Shown in pieces: positions 6,650 through 14,452 of a stretch of DNA of 20,282 bases (positions are counted from its first letter, which is position 1; each line of letters opens with the position of its first letter). Source of the DNA: DATEEW01 sp035273665 (GTDB lineage Bacteria; Pseudomonadota; Gammaproteobacteria; Burkholderiales; SG8-39); contig DATEOW010000035.1 of the NCBI GenBank assembly GCA_035273665.1, positions 1-20,282 on the forward strand, given 5' to 3'. Under the pieces are notes generated by a model. That model was not told the origin of the DNA. It searched no databases and saw only the letters and a program-made list of their open reading frames with translations. A program made the translations under genes and the position numbers.

Positions 6650-8983
6650 TCAGACCGTCAACATATGTTCGTTTTCTTTCGCTGCCTGGTTGAGCGAAAG
6701 ATCGTGCGGGAAGTCGTCTACGCGAATCACTTCATTGCGTAATGACGCGGCGCGCGCGAGCTGCGCTTGCTCTGCTTGTGTAATGACCCCTGTGGCGAGC
6801 GCGGCCTGTACGATCGCGTCGCGTGTGCCGCCGGCGATCTTGCCGCTGCGCTCCGCACTGCGGATTTTCGCGTCGATCGCTTCGGCGGCAATGGCCGCTT
6901 CGAGCGCCTGTTCCAGGCAGCCAATCGGATCGGCCGCTTCCTGCGGCAGATACATGTCTGCCGTCAACCGATCGCGCGTCGGCGAGGGGGCGATCAACAG
7001 TTTCGCCACTTCGTGCCCTAGGTCGTCCGAGGGCACCACATAAGGACGGCCGATGGGGAAAATGAAGCGAGTGAGCAGCCAGGCGAAGAAACGATTCGGA
7101 TAATTCGAAATGACGCCTTCGAAGGCGTTCTGCGCCTTGAACATCGCATCCCAGATTGCCCAATCGAGCAGCGGCTTGTCTGCTTGCGGACGGCCGTCGT
7201 CTTCGTATCGTTTGAGCGTTGCGGAAACGAGGTACAGCAGCGAAAGGATGTCGCCCAGGCGCGCGGATAATTTTTCGCGCCGCTTGAGCGCCCCGCCCAT
7301 CACAAGCATCGACACATCGGCAATGAATGCGAAAGCAGAGGAGAAGCGCGTGAGTTGCTGGTAATAGCGCTTGTTTTCCGGTGCGATATCGGCATCGATG
7401 CCAACCCAGTGCGAGCCGGTAATCCCCATAAAGAACGCGCGTACCGCATTGCCTAATGTGAAGCGAATATGCGCCCAAAACGCTTTGTCGAAATCCCGGG
7501 CGCCTTTTGCGCGGTCAGCCTCGCGCGTTGCCTGCATTTCCTTCAATACATAAGGGTGGCAGCGGATGGCGCCCTGGCCAAAGATGATGAGGCTGCGCGT
7601 GAGGATGTTTGCGCCTTCCACCGTAATTGAAACGGGCATCTGCTGATACGCGCGGCCGATGAAGTTGTTCGGCCCGAGGCAGATGCCTTTGCCGCCTTGG
7701 ATATCCATCGCGTCGTTGAGCACTTGCCGATTGCGTTCGGTGATGTGTGCTTTGACAATGCCGGAAATGACCGAAGGCTTTTCGCCGAGGTCGATGGATA
7801 CAGCGGTCATTTTGCGGGCCGCATCCATCATGTAGAGGTTGCCCCCCATGCGCGCGAGCGGCTCTTCGATCCCTTCGAATTTGCCGATCGGCATGCGGAA
7901 CTGCGTACGGACGCGCGCATAAGCGCCTGTGCCCCGCACCGCGAGTTTCGACATGCCCACATTGGAGGCGGGCAACGAAATCGAACGGCCGGCGGCAAGG
8001 CATTCCATCAACATGCGCCACCCTTGCCCCGCCATGGGCGGACCGCCGATGATCCATTCGAGGGGCATGAACACATCCTTGCCCCAATTCGGTCCATTGT
8101 GAAACACCGCATTGAGCGGGAAATGCCGGCGACCGATGTTGACGCCCGGATGATTGGTGGGCACAAGCGCGCAGGTAATGCCGATGTCTTCTTCTTGGCC
8201 GAGCAAATGCTCCGGGTCATAAAGGCGGAAGGCAAGGCCGAGCAGGCTCGCGATGGGTCCGAGCGTGATGTAGCGTTTGTCCCAGGTGACTTTCATTCCC
8301 AAGACTTCCTTGCCGTTGTACATGCCTTTGCAGACGATGCCGAAGTCCGGTATCGAAGCGGCGTCCGAACCGGCATGCGGACTGGTCAACGCGAAGCAGG
8401 GGATCTCCTGCCCCAAGGCGAGGCGCGGTAAGTAGTACCGTTTCTGTTCGGGGGTGCCGTAATGCAAGAGCAGTTCTGCCGGGCCGAGCGAATTGGGCAC
8501 CATGACGGAAACTGCCGCAGCACTACAACGGGTGGAGAGTTTGGCGACGACCTGCGAGTGTGCATAGGCGGAAAAACCTTTGCCGCCGTATTCCTTCGGA
8601 ATGATCATTCCGAGGAAACCTTTGTCCTTGATGTATTGCCAAGTCTGCGGCGTCATGTCCCCCAGGCCGTAGGTTTCCCAGTCGTTCGCGAGTTTGCACA
8701 GCGTTTCGGTTTCGTGATCGAGGAAGCGCTGTTCTTCTGCGGAGAGCTTGGCGGGCGGGAAGCTCAGCAGTTTCGCCCAGTCCGGTTTGCCGGAAAAAAG
8801 ATCGCCGTCCCACCATACCGTGCCGGCATTGATCGCCGCAGCTTCGGTGTCGGACATCGGCGGCAACACTTTTCTGAAAGTCGCGAAAATGCGATTGCTG
8901 ATCAGCGCGCGCCGCAGCGGCGCGATCCCAAGCACCAAAGCGCCGAGGATGATGAGGCCAAGCAGGATGTAAACGACGGTCAT
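6650..8983 (-). CDS. fadE: Acyl-CoA dehydrogenase FadE
   Basis: FAD-dependent first step of long-chain beta-oxidation, making trans-2-enoyl-CoA. The 777-residue length and architecture are those of the large proteobacterial FadE (E. coli protein about 814), not of the roughly 380-residue acyl-CoA dehydrogenases. There is an N-terminal membrane segment (about 3-24), then the acyl-CoA dehydrogenase core with G-F-L-G-M-I-I-P-K-E-Y-G-G (122-134), the flavin-binding F-A-L-T-S-P-H-A-G-S-D (197-207), and V-E-G-A-N-I-L-T-R (455-463), whose E456 aligns with the catalytic base; an extended FadE-specific C-terminal part follows. ATG at 8983 has AGGA 8 nt upstream. It follows the TetR gene by 21 nt and precedes fadI by 2 nt, so it is the first enzyme gene of the operon. 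Confidence 0.96.
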   Translation of the reverse strand: MTVVYILLGLIILGALVLGIAPLRRALISNRIFATFRKVLPPMSDTEAAAINAGTVWWDGDLFSGKPDWAKLLSFPPAKLSAEEQRFLDHETETLCKLANDWETYGLGDMTPQTWQYIKDKGFLGMIIPKEYGGKGFSAYAHSQVVAKLSTRCSAAAVSVMVPNSLGPAELLLHYGTPEQKRYYLPRLALGQEIPCFALTSPHAGSDAASIPDFGIVCKGMYNGKEVLGMKVTWDKRYITLGPIASLLGLAFRLYDPEHLLGQEEDIGITCALVPTNHPGVNIGRRHFPLNAVFHNGPNWGKDVFMPLEWIIGGPPMAGQGWRMLMECLAAGRSISLPASNVGMSKLAVRGTGAYARVRTQFRMPIGKFEGIEEPLARMGGNLYMMDAARKMTAVSIDLGEKPSVISGIVKAHITERNRQVLNDAMDIQGGKGICLGPNNFIGRAYQQMPVSITVEGANILTRSLIIFGQGAIRCHPYVLKEMQATREADRAKGARDFDKAFWAHIRFTLGNAVRAFFMGITGSHWVGIDADIAPENKRYYQQLTRFSSAFAFIADVSMLVMGGALKRREKLSARLGDILSLLYLVSATLKRYEDDGRPQADKPLLDWAIWDAMFKAQNAFEGVISNYPNRFFAWLLTRFIFPIGRPYVVPSDDLGHEVAKLLIAPSPTRDRLTADMYLPQEAADPIGCLEQALEAAIAAEAIDAKIRSAERSGKIAGGTRDAIVQAALATGVITQAEQAQLARAASLRNEVIRVDDFPHDLSLNQAAKENEHMLTV

Positions 8984-9004
8984 GTTCTTATTCCTGTGTT
9001 GTAT

Positions 9005-9751
9005 TTATGAATGAACCGCAGCACCCTTCGCCGCGCGTGTCGCGGGGACATTCGCGTCGGCAAGGTTGGCATCATATGCGGCAACGGCGTCGGGTAGGGG
9101 CGCCCGCAGCCCCGCGATCAAGAAGGGCGCTAAACGGCGAAGCAAAAGCGCATCGTCCGGCGCTTCGCCGGGACTCAGTGCGCTGATGAGCTTCCAGGCG
9201 TCGGCTCCGGCGAGCGTATAGGCCAGTGCGCCCAACATGAAGTGCAACCGCCAAGATAACTCCTGCCGCGGAATATGCGGCAACGCGCGCCCGAAAGCTT
9301 CTTTGAAGCGGGCGATGGAGGGCGCATAACGTTCCGATAAACACTTGCGCAAGATGGGAGAAGGATCGACGTAGACCCGGCCGAGGAAACGCAGAAAGTC
9401 TTCGCCACCCAAGCCGTGCCGGGCCAGGTCGAGCGCCGGGATAAAGAGGGCATCCAGAATCGATTCGCAGCTCAGGGCCTGATCGCCGGCGTCCGTCTCA
9501 TACTGGTCCAAGAGCCGGAGGCGGCCTGCATGAAGCGCGTCCAACCGATAAGCGATTAACGCTTCGAAGAGCCCATCTTTGCCGCCGAAGTGGTAGTTGA
9601 CGGCGCCTAGATTCACTTTTGCCGCCGAGGTGACTAGGCGCAAAGAGGTGCCGTCGAAGCCGTGCAGGATGAACAAAGCTTCGGTCGCATGGAGGATGCG
9701 CTCCCGCGTGGAAGCCGCCCGGTGGACGGTGGGTATCGTGCTCGTTGCCAA
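9005..9751 (-). CDS. TetR-family regulator, PsrA-like, of the fad operon
   Basis: 248-residue TetR/AcrR regulator. The N-terminal helix-turn-helix spans about 14-61, with recognition region S-A-A-K-V-N-L-G-A-V-N-Y-H-F-G-G-K-D-G-L-F, very close in pattern to PsrA and related fatty-acid-responsive repressors. The C-terminal ligand domain (about 80-220) would bind an acyl ligand; ligand identity is inferred. The start is TTG at 9751: an in-frame TAA lies four codons upstream (9761-9763), no ATG or GTG occurs before the HTH, and AAGG sits 7 nt before the TTG. It is the first gene of the fadE-fadI-fadJ-thioesterase block, with a perfect palindromic operator 12 nt upstream of its start codon, so autoregulation and control of the whole operon is the simplest model. 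Confidence 0.93.
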   Translation of the reverse strand: MATSTIPTVHRAASTRERILHATEALFILHGFDGTSLRLVTSAAKVNLGAVNYHFGGKDGLFEALIAYRLDALHAGRLRLLDQYETDAGDQALSCESILDALFIPALDLARHGLGGEDFLRFLGRVYVDPSPILRKCLSERYAPSIARFKEAFGRALPHIPRQELSWRLHFMLGALAYTLAGADAWKLISALSPGEAPDDALLLRRLAPFLIAGLRAPLPDAVAAYDANLADANVPATRAAKGAAVHS

Positions 9752-9763
9752 GGCCTTACCTTA

Positions 9764-9783
9764 ATTCAAACGATCGTTTGAAT
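9764..9783. promoter_or_regulatory. Perfect 20-bp palindrome, probable PsrA-type operator
   Basis: The sequence ATTCAAACGATCGTTTGAAT is identical to its reverse complement. Its core CAAAC-N4-GTTTG matches the published PsrA operator pattern (G/C-AAAC-N2-4-GTTT-C/G). It lies 12 nt upstream of the TetR start codon and overlaps the -10 box of the minus-strand promoter, so a bound dimer would block transcription start. It could also influence the divergent ABC transporter gene, whose start is 114 nt away. No second copy was noticed elsewhere in the window. Confidence 0.8.
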
Positions 9784-9810
9784 GATTGTGGCCGCAGACC
9801 GGAAAGTCAA
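9782..9810 (-). promoter_or_regulatory. Sigma70-type promoter of the TetR-fad operon
   Basis: Reading the minus strand, TTGACT (9805-9810) and AATCAT (9782-9787) are separated by 17 nt (9788-9804). The -35 matches consensus at 5 of 6 positions and the -10 at 4 of 6. Two bases of the -10 lie in the 20-bp palindrome, and transcription would begin inside it, giving a 5' leader of roughly 20-25 nt. Prediction by inspection only. Confidence 0.6.
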
Positions 9811-9897
9811 GCGCCAAGCGCTTTCGTCGTGTCAAAACCTTGATTTCCCGCCCATTCGCCAGCACATTCAAGCGGTTCCCCCTTCGAAGCAATCATC

Positions 9898-11724
9898 TTG
9901 AGACACCACGCCGGCGCCTTCCTCCATCCCACCGAAAAAAAATCCCGCAGCGAGTGGCGGGTTTTAAAACTGTTGTGGCCCTATCTGTGGGAATTCCGGC
10001 TGAGGGTGTTCGTCGCACTGTTGTTTCTGGTCGGTGCGAAAGTCGCAAACGTGGGGGTGCCGCTCATTCTCAAGCATGTCGTCGATACGCTCGATGACAA
10101 GACCGCGATGCTGGCAATGCCCTTGCTGCTCCTTGTCGCGTATGGCGCCTTGCGTTTTTCCACCACGCTCTTTGCCGAACTGCGGGACATGGTGTTTATC
10201 CGCGTCACCCAGCGCGCGATCCGGCGAGTCGCGCTGGAAGTGTTCCGCCATTTACACGCGCTTAGCTTGCGCTTCCACCTCGGCCGCCAGACTGGAGGCG
10301 TATCGCGTGACATCGAGCGCGGTACACGGGGTATTTCCACGCTTTTGTCGTACATGTTGTTCTCCATCATTCCGGTCATTTTGGAGTTCACGCTGGTCGC
10401 TTTCATTCTTATCGGCAAATTCGACTGGCGTTTTGCCGCCGTAACCTTCGCCGCGGTAGCGATCTACATCGTCTTCACCATCGTCGTGACCGAATGGCGC
10501 ATGGATATTCGTCGCCGTGCCAATGAAATCGACTCCAAAGCGAACACCCGGGCGATCGACAGCTTGATCAACTATGAGACGGTGAAGTACTTCAACAACG
10601 AAGAGTACGAGGCGAAACGTTACGACGAGCATTTACGCGGCTATGAAAATGCCGCGGCACAGACGGAATCTTCGCTGGGGCTGCTGAACATCGGCCAAAG
10701 TCTGATCATCGCCGTGGCGGTGACGCTGTTGATGATTTTGGCTGCGCAAGGGGTGCGTGGCGGGGCGCTGACCCTTGGCGATCTCGTCCTGGTGAATGCC
10801 CTGCTGATTCAGCTTTATATCCCGCTCAATTTCCTCGGCATGGTGTATCGGGAGATCAAGCAAGCGTTGATCGACATGGATCGCATGTTCCGTCTACTGG
10901 GTGAAAACCGCGAAATTCAAGATGCACAGGATGCGAAGCCGCTGCCTGCCGGACCCGCCTCCGTGCGCTTCGAGCACGTCGATTTTTCCTATGAGGCGAA
11001 GCGGCAGATCTTGTTCGATGTGAACTTTGAGGTGCCGGCGGGCAGTAAAGTCGCCGTCGTGGGCCACTCGGGATCGGGCAAGTCCACTCTCGCGCGGTTG
11101 CTCTACCGTTTTTACGATGTTGGCGGTGGCCGTATCCTTATCAACGGAGAAGATGTGCGCGGTCTGCAACAAAGCTCGTTGCGCGCGGCTATCGGTATCG
11201 TTCCCCAGGACACGGTGCTGTTCAATGACACGGTCCTTTACAACATCCGTTATGGACGCCCGGATGCAAGCGAAGCGGAAGTGATCGCTGCGGCGCAGGC
11301 AGCGCATATTCATGACTTCATCATGGCACTTCCTGATGGCTATGAGAGCAAAGTGGGCGAACGCGGGTTGAAGCTTTCAGGGGGCGAAAAACAGCGCGTC
11401 GCAATTGCACGCGCCATCCTTAAAAATCCCCGCATTCTCATCTTCGACGAGGCGACGTCGGCGCTGGATTCAAAGTCCGAGCAAGCCATTCAGGCTGAGT
11501 TGGACCGCATTGCGGAGGGCCGGACCACGCTGGTCATTGCGCACCGCTTGTCCACCGTGATGAATGCGGACCAGATTCTGGTCATGGAGCGGGGGAAAAT
11601 CATTGAACGGGGGACGCATGCCGGCCTGCTGACGAAAGCCGGTACTTATGCCCAAATGTGGTCGTTGCAGCAGCAACAACGTGCACTAAGTCCCCTGCTG
11701 GAGGAAACGACCCTGGGCACATGA
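9898..11724 (+). CDS. Atm1/HMT-type ABC exporter (fused permease and ATPase)
   Basis: Half-transporter of 608 residues, expected to act as an inner-membrane homodimer. The N-terminal transmembrane domain has about six helices (roughly 27-330); the stretch D-S-L-I-N-Y-E-T-V-K-Y-F-N-N-E (221-235) is the hallmark of the Atm1/HMT1 group, known to move glutathione conjugates or Fe/S-related thiol compounds and linked to heavy-metal tolerance. The ATPase domain has Walker A G-H-S-G-S-G-K-S-T (389-397), signature L-S-G-G-E-K-Q-R (493-500), Walker B I-L-I-F-D-E (513-518) and switch H549. The start is TTG at 9898: an in-frame TGA at 9841 and no ATG/GTG between leave only this or ATC codons, and the family homology begins soon after. 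The ribosome-binding site is weak (GAAG at 9886-9889). The exported substrate cannot be told from sequence. Confidence 0.93.
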   Translation: MRHHAGAFLHPTEKKSRSEWRVLKLLWPYLWEFRLRVFVALLFLVGAKVANVGVPLILKHVVDTLDDKTAMLAMPLLLLVAYGALRFSTTLFAELRDMVFIRVTQRAIRRVALEVFRHLHALSLRFHLGRQTGGVSRDIERGTRGISTLLSYMLFSIIPVILEFTLVAFILIGKFDWRFAAVTFAAVAIYIVFTIVVTEWRMDIRRRANEIDSKANTRAIDSLINYETVKYFNNEEYEAKRYDEHLRGYENAAAQTESSLGLLNIGQSLIIAVAVTLLMILAAQGVRGGALTLGDLVLVNALLIQLYIPLNFLGMVYREIKQALIDMDRMFRLLGENREIQDAQDAKPLPAGPASVRFEHVDFSYEAKRQILFDVNFEVPAGSKVAVVGHSGSGKSTLARLLYRFYDVGGGRILINGEDVRGLQQSSLRAAIGIVPQDTVLFNDTVLYNIRYGRPDASEAEVIAAAQAAHIHDFIMALPDGYESKVGERGLKLSGGEKQRVAIARAILKNPRILIFDEATSALDSKSEQAIQAELDRIAEGRTTLVIAHRLSTVMNADQILVMERGKIIERGTHAGLLTKAGTYAQMWSLQQQQRALSPLLEETTLGT

Positions 11725-11810
11725 CTTGCACGCGCCGAAAACGGATAATCCTGGTTGCAAAACTGGGATACGGTGAATGATGAAGTTTTCACCCTATCTC
11801 ATTCTTTATC

Positions 11811-11840
11811 TTGCAGCATCCGGGAGTGTCTGGCTACACT
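11811..11840 (+). promoter_or_regulatory. Predicted promoter of the endopeptidase gene
   Basis: TTGCAG (11811-11816) and TACACT (11835-11840) are separated by 18 nt. Both boxes match consensus at 4 of 6 positions. This would give a leader of about 50 nt containing a small hairpin (GTCCT at 11849-11853 pairing with AGGAC at 11865-11869) before the Shine-Dalgarno sequence. No terminator is visible after the ABC gene, so read-through from it is also possible. Confidence 0.5.
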
Positions 11841-11895
11841 GCGGTCGTCTGTCCTGCAAGGCGTAGGACGAAGCTCTACCTGAGGTGAAAGCGTA

Positions 11896-12849
11896 ATGAA
11901 GTTCCCGACCATCCGAGTGTTTGCAGTGTTGTGCGCATTGGCGCTCGGCGTGGTCGCACCGCAAGTACGGGCGAACCTGTCTGATCTGAAGTCTTCTGCC
12001 GTTTTGATCATGGACGAGCAGACGGGCGAAGTCCTCTACAGCCGCAATCAAGCGCAAGTTCTGCCGATCGCTTCGATCACCAAGTTGATGACCGCTATGG
12101 TGACCCTTGATGCCGGGTTGCCGCTTGATGAGCGCATCACGATTACCAACGAAGATCTCGACACGCGCAAGGGCACCGGCTCGCGGCTGCGCGTCGGCAC
12201 CGAATTGAGCCGCGACGATCTATTGCGGCTCGCATTGATGGCGTCGGAGAACCGTGCAGCGTCCGCATTGGGCGGCGCCTATCCCGGCGGTCGTGATGCC
12301 TTCGTGACGGCGATGAATATGAAAGCGCGTCAGCTCGGGATGACCGGTACGCTTTATGTCGAGCCAACCGGTCTGTCCAGCGCGAACGTCTCGACTGCTG
12401 AAGATCTGGCAAAACTCGTTCGGGTCGCACAGACTTATCCGCTGATTCGCGAATACTCGACCCTACCGCACCATAGCGTGCCGGTTGGCACTCGCATGGC
12501 CTCTTTTTCCAATACGAACGGCCTCGTCCGTGCGGGCAATTGGGAGATCGGCCTGCAAAAAACAGGTTACATCAGCGAGGCGGGCCGTTGCCTCGTGATG
12601 CAGGCGAAGCTCGCCGCTCGCTCCGTTGTTATCGTGTTGCTTGATTCCTGGGGGAAGTACACGCGGATTGCCGATGCCAATCGTATTCGGCAGTGGCTCG
12701 AACCGGATTTCGTCATTCCGGTACAACCAAAAAAAATTACACGCGCCAAGTCTCGTTCCCGGATCAAGGCGACGCGTAGCAAGTCGGTCAAAGTGGTTCG
12801 CACCTCCAACGGTCGCCTCAAGGCCACGATCAAACGCTCGGCCAAGTAG
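11896..12849 (+). CDS. pbpG: D-alanyl-D-alanine endopeptidase (PBP7-like)
   Basis: Low-molecular-weight penicillin-binding protein (peptidase S11) that cleaves D-Ala-meso-DAP cross-links in periplasmic peptidoglycan. A signal peptide covers about 1-26 (likely cut after V-R-A). All three active-site motifs are present: S60-I-T-K63, S117-E-N119 and K222-T-G224. Length to the end of the catalytic part fits PBP7. The last ~40 residues (279-317) form a very Lys/Arg-rich tail without the amphipathic anchor of PBP5/6, which could hold the enzyme to anionic wall polymers or membrane. ATG at 11896 has GAGGTGA (11882-11888) 7 nt upstream, and a promoter can be proposed at 11811-11840. egtD follows after 6 nt. 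Confidence 0.92.
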   Translation: MKFPTIRVFAVLCALALGVVAPQVRANLSDLKSSAVLIMDEQTGEVLYSRNQAQVLPIASITKLMTAMVTLDAGLPLDERITITNEDLDTRKGTGSRLRVGTELSRDDLLRLALMASENRAASALGGAYPGGRDAFVTAMNMKARQLGMTGTLYVEPTGLSSANVSTAEDLAKLVRVAQTYPLIREYSTLPHHSVPVGTRMASFSNTNGLVRAGNWEIGLQKTGYISEAGRCLVMQAKLAARSVVIVLLDSWGKYTRIADANRIRQWLEPDFVIPVQPKKITRAKSRSRIKATRSKSVKVVRTSNGRLKATIKRSAK

Positions 12850-12855
12850 CCGCAT

Positions 12856-13845
12856 ATGAAGCGCTCTGTCTTCGCAAGAAGCGTTGGCAGAGCTGCTGGG
12901 TTTTACGCCGAACCTCTCTCTACTTCCGACGCTTTCCTGCAGGACGTCCTGCGCGGTCTCGCGCAGGCGCAAAAGAAAATACCGCCGAAGTATTTCTACG
13001 ATGCGCGCGGTTCCGAGCTCTTCGAAGTCATCTGCGCCACGCCCGAGTACTACCCGACACGCGCCGAAATGAGCATCATGGCGGCGCATATCGGGGACAT
13101 CGCCGCAAGCATTCCGCGAAACCATATGCTCATCGAACTCGGGAGCGGTGCCAGCCTGAAAACCCGTTTACTGATTCAGCACACGCAGCCTCTCGCCTAC
13201 ATCCCCATCGACGTGTCGGCCAGCGCCCTGGAAGAAGCATGCAGGGGACTGGCGTGGCGTTTTCCGACCCTTGACATCGAGCCGCTCGTCGCAGACTTCA
13301 CCGCCTTGCGTCTGCCTAAGGCGGAAGGGCAAACCCGTGTGGTGTATTTCCCCGGTTCCACGATTGGAAATTTTTACCCTGACGAAGCGGCCGACTTTAT
13401 GCGTGATTTACACGCACAGTTGAATGAAGGCGATCGACTGTTGATCGGCGTCGATTTGAAAAAGGACCCGGCGATTTTGCATGCGGCCTACAACGACTCG
13501 CAGGGCGTGACCGCGGCGTTTAATTTGAATCTTCTAGAAAGAATCAATCGCGAATTAGGCGCCGATTTCGATATCGGTAATTTTCGCCATCTGGCTTTTT
13601 ACAACGCCGAGCGAGGCTGGGTGGAAATGCATTTACAGGCGCGACATGCAATGGATGTTCACCTCGCAGGTCATCGCTTCCATTTCCGCGCGGAAGAAAG
13701 TTTGCACACGGAGATTTCCTGCAAGTATGAGCTTGCCGAATTTGCAGCGCTCGCTGCAAGCGCGGGCTTTGTCAAAGAGGCCGTGTGGACCGATCCGGAT
13801 AATCTCTTCAGCGTTTTCCTCCTGCAGGCGGACGCAAGCGCATAG
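12856..13845 (+). CDS. egtD: L-histidine N-alpha-methyltransferase EgtD
   Basis: SAM-dependent enzyme that trimethylates the alpha-amino group of histidine to hercynine, the first step to ergothioneine. The 329-residue protein carries the full family signature: I-P-P-K-Y-F-Y-D-A-R-G-S-E-L-F-E (42-57), SAM-binding L-I-E-L-G-S-G-A-S-x-K-T-R (92-104), P-I-D-V-S (117-121), Y-F-P-G-S-T-I-G-N-F (164-173) and T-E-I-S-C-K-Y (285-291). N172, Y212, E286 and S288 occupy the spacing of histidine-contacting residues known from mycobacterial EgtD, so activity is likely kept. It starts 6 nt after the pbpG stop without a clear ribosome-binding site. The usual partner egtB is not adjacent; it may lie elsewhere, or hercynine may be the end product. 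Confidence 0.92.
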   Translation: MKRSVFARSVGRAAGFYAEPLSTSDAFLQDVLRGLAQAQKKIPPKYFYDARGSELFEVICATPEYYPTRAEMSIMAAHIGDIAASIPRNHMLIELGSGASLKTRLLIQHTQPLAYIPIDVSASALEEACRGLAWRFPTLDIEPLVADFTALRLPKAEGQTRVVYFPGSTIGNFYPDEAADFMRDLHAQLNEGDRLLIGVDLKKDPAILHAAYNDSQGVTAAFNLNLLERINRELGADFDIGNFRHLAFYNAERGWVEMHLQARHAMDVHLAGHRFHFRAEESLHTEISCKYELAEFAALAASAGFVKEAVWTDPDNLFSVFLLQADASA

Positions 13846-13874
13846 CGGCTACAATGCCGCGCCGGTTCAGCGGC

Positions 13875-13899
13875 CTTCGAATAGAAAAAACTTCGAATA
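13875..13899 (+). repeat. Two direct copies of CTTCGAATA, 16-bp period
   Basis: CTTCGAATA occurs at 13875-13883 and again at 13891-13899, separated by an A-rich 7-nt spacer. Each copy contains the palindrome TTCGAA. The pair lies in the 67-nt gap between egtD and the TRAP small-subunit gene, ending 13 nt before its ATG. It could be a binding site or part of the leader; the A-rich context makes chance duplication possible. Confidence 0.5.
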
Positions 13900-13912
13900 A
13901 AACAATAGAGCC

Positions 13913-14452
13913 ATGAACCCAATGTTGCGATTTGCGCGGGCGGTAGACGCCTTGAATGCGCGCATCGGCGCTTTTGCCAACATGCTCGTGCTGCTAGCGT
14001 GCTTGATCAGCGCGGGCAACGCCTTCATGCGCAAAGGTCTCGATATCAGCTCGAACGCTTGGCTAGAGGCGCAGTGGTATTGCTTTGCGGGCATCGTCTT
14101 GCTGGGGGCGGCGTGGACGCTTCAGCGCAACGAGCATGTGCGCGTCGACGTGTTCTACGGGAGGCTGTCGCCACGCATGCAGGCCTGGATCGATGTCATG
14201 GGCACCATGCTCTTTTTGCTTCCTATGGCAGGGATTCTCGCTTGGCTGTCATGGCCGATGTTTACGACCTCTTATGGCATCGGGGAAGTGTCGAGCGATG
14301 CGGGCGGGCTACTGCGCTGGCCGGTGAAACTGCTGTTGCCTGTAGGTTTCGGTTTGTTGTTCCTGCAGGGACTGAGCGAATTGATCAAGCGCATCGCCTA
14401 TTTGCGGGGCAATGCCGAATATGCGCCGAGTTACGAAAGGCCGATGCAATGA
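13913..14452 (+). CDS. TRAP transporter small permease (DctQ family)
   Basis: Small membrane subunit of a tripartite ATP-independent periplasmic transporter, driven by an ion gradient. The 179-residue protein has four hydrophobic segments (about 19-39, 54-71, 93-115, 133-153) and the conserved Q-R-N-E-H-V-R-V-D-V-F-Y motif (71-82) after the second, typical of DctQ proteins. ATG at 13913 is the first start; another ATG follows at 13922. Its TGA overlaps the ATG of the large subunit (14449-14452), implying coupled translation of the two membrane subunits. It resembles the small subunits of the mannitol/chloroaromatic (FcbT2-like) branch, but the substrate cannot be assigned because the solute-binding protein gene is absent here. 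Confidence 0.88.
   Translation: MNPMLRFARAVDALNARIGAFANMLVLLACLISAGNAFMRKGLDISSNAWLEAQWYCFAGIVLLGAAWTLQRNEHVRVDVFYGRLSPRMQAWIDVMGTMLFLLPMAGILAWLSWPMFTTSYGIGEVSSDAGGLLRWPVKLLLPVGFGLLFLQGLSELIKRIAYLRGNAEYAPSYERPMQ

Noticed and set aside
7697..8431. 244-residue open frame on the plus strand opposite fadE
   Set aside because: Antisense shadow of the FadE core; no recognisable domain and no plausible start context.
9840..9868. Plus-strand promoter for the ABC transporter (TTGATT ... CACATT)
   Set aside because: The -35 is acceptable but the -10 matches at about three positions only; too weak to list as a feature.
11777..11866. 29-codon ORF MMKFSPYLILYLAASGSVWL... upstream of pbpG, resembling a short membrane peptide
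   Set aside because: It spans the proposed -35 and -10 boxes of the pbpG promoter, has only a weak ribosome-binding site, and shows no independent support.
13999..14448. 150-residue N-terminal extension of the TRAP large permease
   Set aside because: It is the shifted frame of the small-subunit gene. The DctM family begins at the ATG in the ATGA overlap, and the extension does not look like a transporter.
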